Below the pieces are notes generated by a model. It saw only the letters and a list, made by a program, of their open reading frames with translations, was not told the origin of the DNA and ran no database searches. The translations under genes and the position numbers were made by a program. Of a stretch of DNA of 64,000 bases, positions 62,979 through 64,000 are shown piece after piece. The DNA comes from Desulfosporosinus shakirovi. Its GTDB lineage: Bacteria > Bacillota > Desulfitobacteriia > Desulfitobacteriales > Desulfitobacteriaceae. The DNA lies in NCBI RefSeq assembly GCF_020595055.1, contig NZ_JAJDOO010000003.1, positions 186,001 through 250,000 of the forward strand. Reading direction: 5' to 3'. Within the stretch, counting starts at the first letter, position 1. Each line of letters begins with the position of its first letter.

Positions 62979-64000
62979 ATGAATAACAATTTACTGGAAA
63001 AATATGCCCATCTCATTGTAAAAACAGGTATAAACCTCCAAGACAATCAAACGCTTGTTATTTCTGCTCCGATCGAATGTGCATCATTTACCCGCTTGGT
63101 CGCTCAAAAAGCTTATCAAGTGGGTGCAAGGGATGTTGTGATTCAATGGAGAGATGAATTATTCTCAAAGATCCGCTACCTCCAGGCTCCTGAAGAGATT
63201 TTTGAAGAATTTCCAGAGTGGCAAAAGGAATTTTACCTTTCCTATGTACATCAAGGAGCTGCTTTCTTAAGCATAGCAGCCTCAGACCCTGAGCTAATGA
63301 AAGATGTCAGTTCAGAAAGAATCACCAAGGCCCAAAAAGCAAGCAATACCGCCCTCAAAGATTATCGTGATCGGCTCATGAGCAACAAAAATACCTGGTG
63401 TGTTGTCTCGATACCGACAGCATCTTGGTCCAAGAAAGTTTTTCCACACCTTTCCGAGGAAGAGTCGATTGAAAAGCTCTGGGATGTCATCTTAAAAACG
63501 GTACGTGCCGACACCGAGAATCCTATCGATTCTTGGGAAAAACATAAAGCTAATCTTAAAACAAGAATAGATTTTTTGAATTCGCTTGCCTTAACGTCCC
63601 TTCATTACAAAAATTCCTTAGGAACTGATTTAATAATTGAGCTTCCTGACAATCATATTTGGCTGGGCGGTTCCGAGTTTACTCCTGAAGGTATCGAGTT
63701 TATTGCCAACCTGCCTACGGAAGAGGTATTTACGTTACCTAAGAAAACAGGGGTGAATGGCAAAGTCGTCAGTTCGTTGCCTCTAAACTACAACGGAAAC
63801 CTCATAGAGAATTTTTCTATGACATTTAAAGACGGTAAGATTGTCGGTTTTAGTGCAGAAAAAGGATGCGAGACACTAAAGACAATTATTGAGACAGATG
63901 ACGGCTCCCATTTTCTCGGTGAGGTCGCTTTGGTACCCTATGATTCTCCGATTTCAAATTCCAATATCTTGTTTTTCAATACTCTCTTCGATGAAAATGC
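62979..64000 (+). CDS. M29 family aminopeptidase, C-terminus outside window
   Basis: The first 340 residues are present, with an ATG after AAAGGAG. The N-terminal domain (LIVKTGINLQDNQTLVI) and the metal-site region GTDLIIELPDNHIWLGG...NLPTEEVFT of M29 peptidases are visible. M29 enzymes remove N-terminal amino acids using two metal ions. The frame runs off the window end. It is divergent from the cupin gene and near the peptide-transport operon. Confidence 0.9.
   Translation, partial: MNNNLLEKYAHLIVKTGINLQDNQTLVISAPIECASFTRLVAQKAYQVGARDVVIQWRDELFSKIRYLQAPEEIFEEFPEWQKEFYLSYVHQGAAFLSIAASDPELMKDVSSERITKAQKASNTALKDYRDRLMSNKNTWCVVSIPTASWSKKVFPHLSEEESIEKLWDVILKTVRADTENPIDSWEKHKANLKTRIDFLNSLALTSLHYKNSLGTDLIIELPDNHIWLGGSEFTPEGIEFIANLPTEEVFTLPKKTGVNGKVVSSLPLNYNGNLIENFSMTFKDGKIVGFSAEKGCETLKTIIETDDGSHFLGEVALVPYDSPISNSNILFFNTLFDEN

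Noticed and set aside
1-64000. CRISPR arrays, tRNA/rRNA genes, intact insertion sequences or phage genes
   Set aside because: None were recognisable; the repeats seen are pairs of inverted or regulatory elements, not regular arrays.

Overview
The window reads as a chromosomal piece of a strictly anaerobic, low-to-mid GC Firmicute of the Desulfosporosinus/Desulfitobacterium (Peptococcaceae, Clostridia) type. This is inferred from gene content: many molybdopterin oxidoreductases, Fe-S proteins with CCG domains, a large sigma-54 enhancer-binding protein, strong AGGAGG ribosome binding sites and frequent TTG/GTG starts. No rRNA, tRNA, CRISPR array or intact insertion sequence was seen.

Region 1 (1-9.6 kb): a truncated aromatic-acid-type MFS transporter, a 49-residue zinc-ribbon protein, a GAF/PAS/AAA+ sigma-54 activator, an OxlT-like MFS transporter, and a cytoplasmic molybdenum enzyme with its small Fe-S subunit. 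Two more small proteins are encoded divergently.

Region 2 (9.6-24.2 kb): a molybdenum cofactor operon (moaA, MPT-binding protein, moaC, MOSC, moeA, mobB, mobA) behind a long leader with an internal terminator. Next comes an operon holding a Tes/MJ0619-like radical SAM enzyme and two molybdenum catalytic subunits around one shared ferredoxin/NrfD module, followed by a nucleoside hydrolase.

Region 3 (24.2-41.2 kb): a long co-directional series: 2-hydroxyacid dehydrogenase, APH-fold kinase, YnjBCD-like ABC transporter, OYE-type flavoenzyme, PhnP-like hydrolase, DUF169-ferredoxin, two HdrD-like CCG proteins, DUF2064 protein, GNAT, trigger factor and a soluble chemoreceptor.

The strongest global signal is regulatory. 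Seven sigma-54 promoters, all on the minus strand and all with exactly 10 bp between the GG and GC dinucleotides, each have a tandem TTTTGCGA / TTTTTAGA-type element upstream. This points to one regulon joining the molybdenum enzymes, cofactor synthesis, the chemoreceptor and the unexplained region 3 genes. Two pairs of these regulatory cassettes are visibly duplicated, and one copy still carries a decayed acetyltransferase fragment.

Region 4 (41.2-46.1 kb): a DMT transporter and an aldo/keto reductase behind a MerR-type promoter, then several gene remnants (OYE, TetR, a chimeric ABC ATPase, MacB-type ATPase, DUF1848).

Region 5 (46.1-64 kb): two complete dipeptide/oligopeptide ABC operons, an SDR, a Uma2-type protein, an XRE-cupin regulator, two M29-type aminopeptidase-like proteins (one cut by the window end), a cupin, and a candidate structured small RNA with a near-perfect promoter next to a 16-bp inverted repeat pair.
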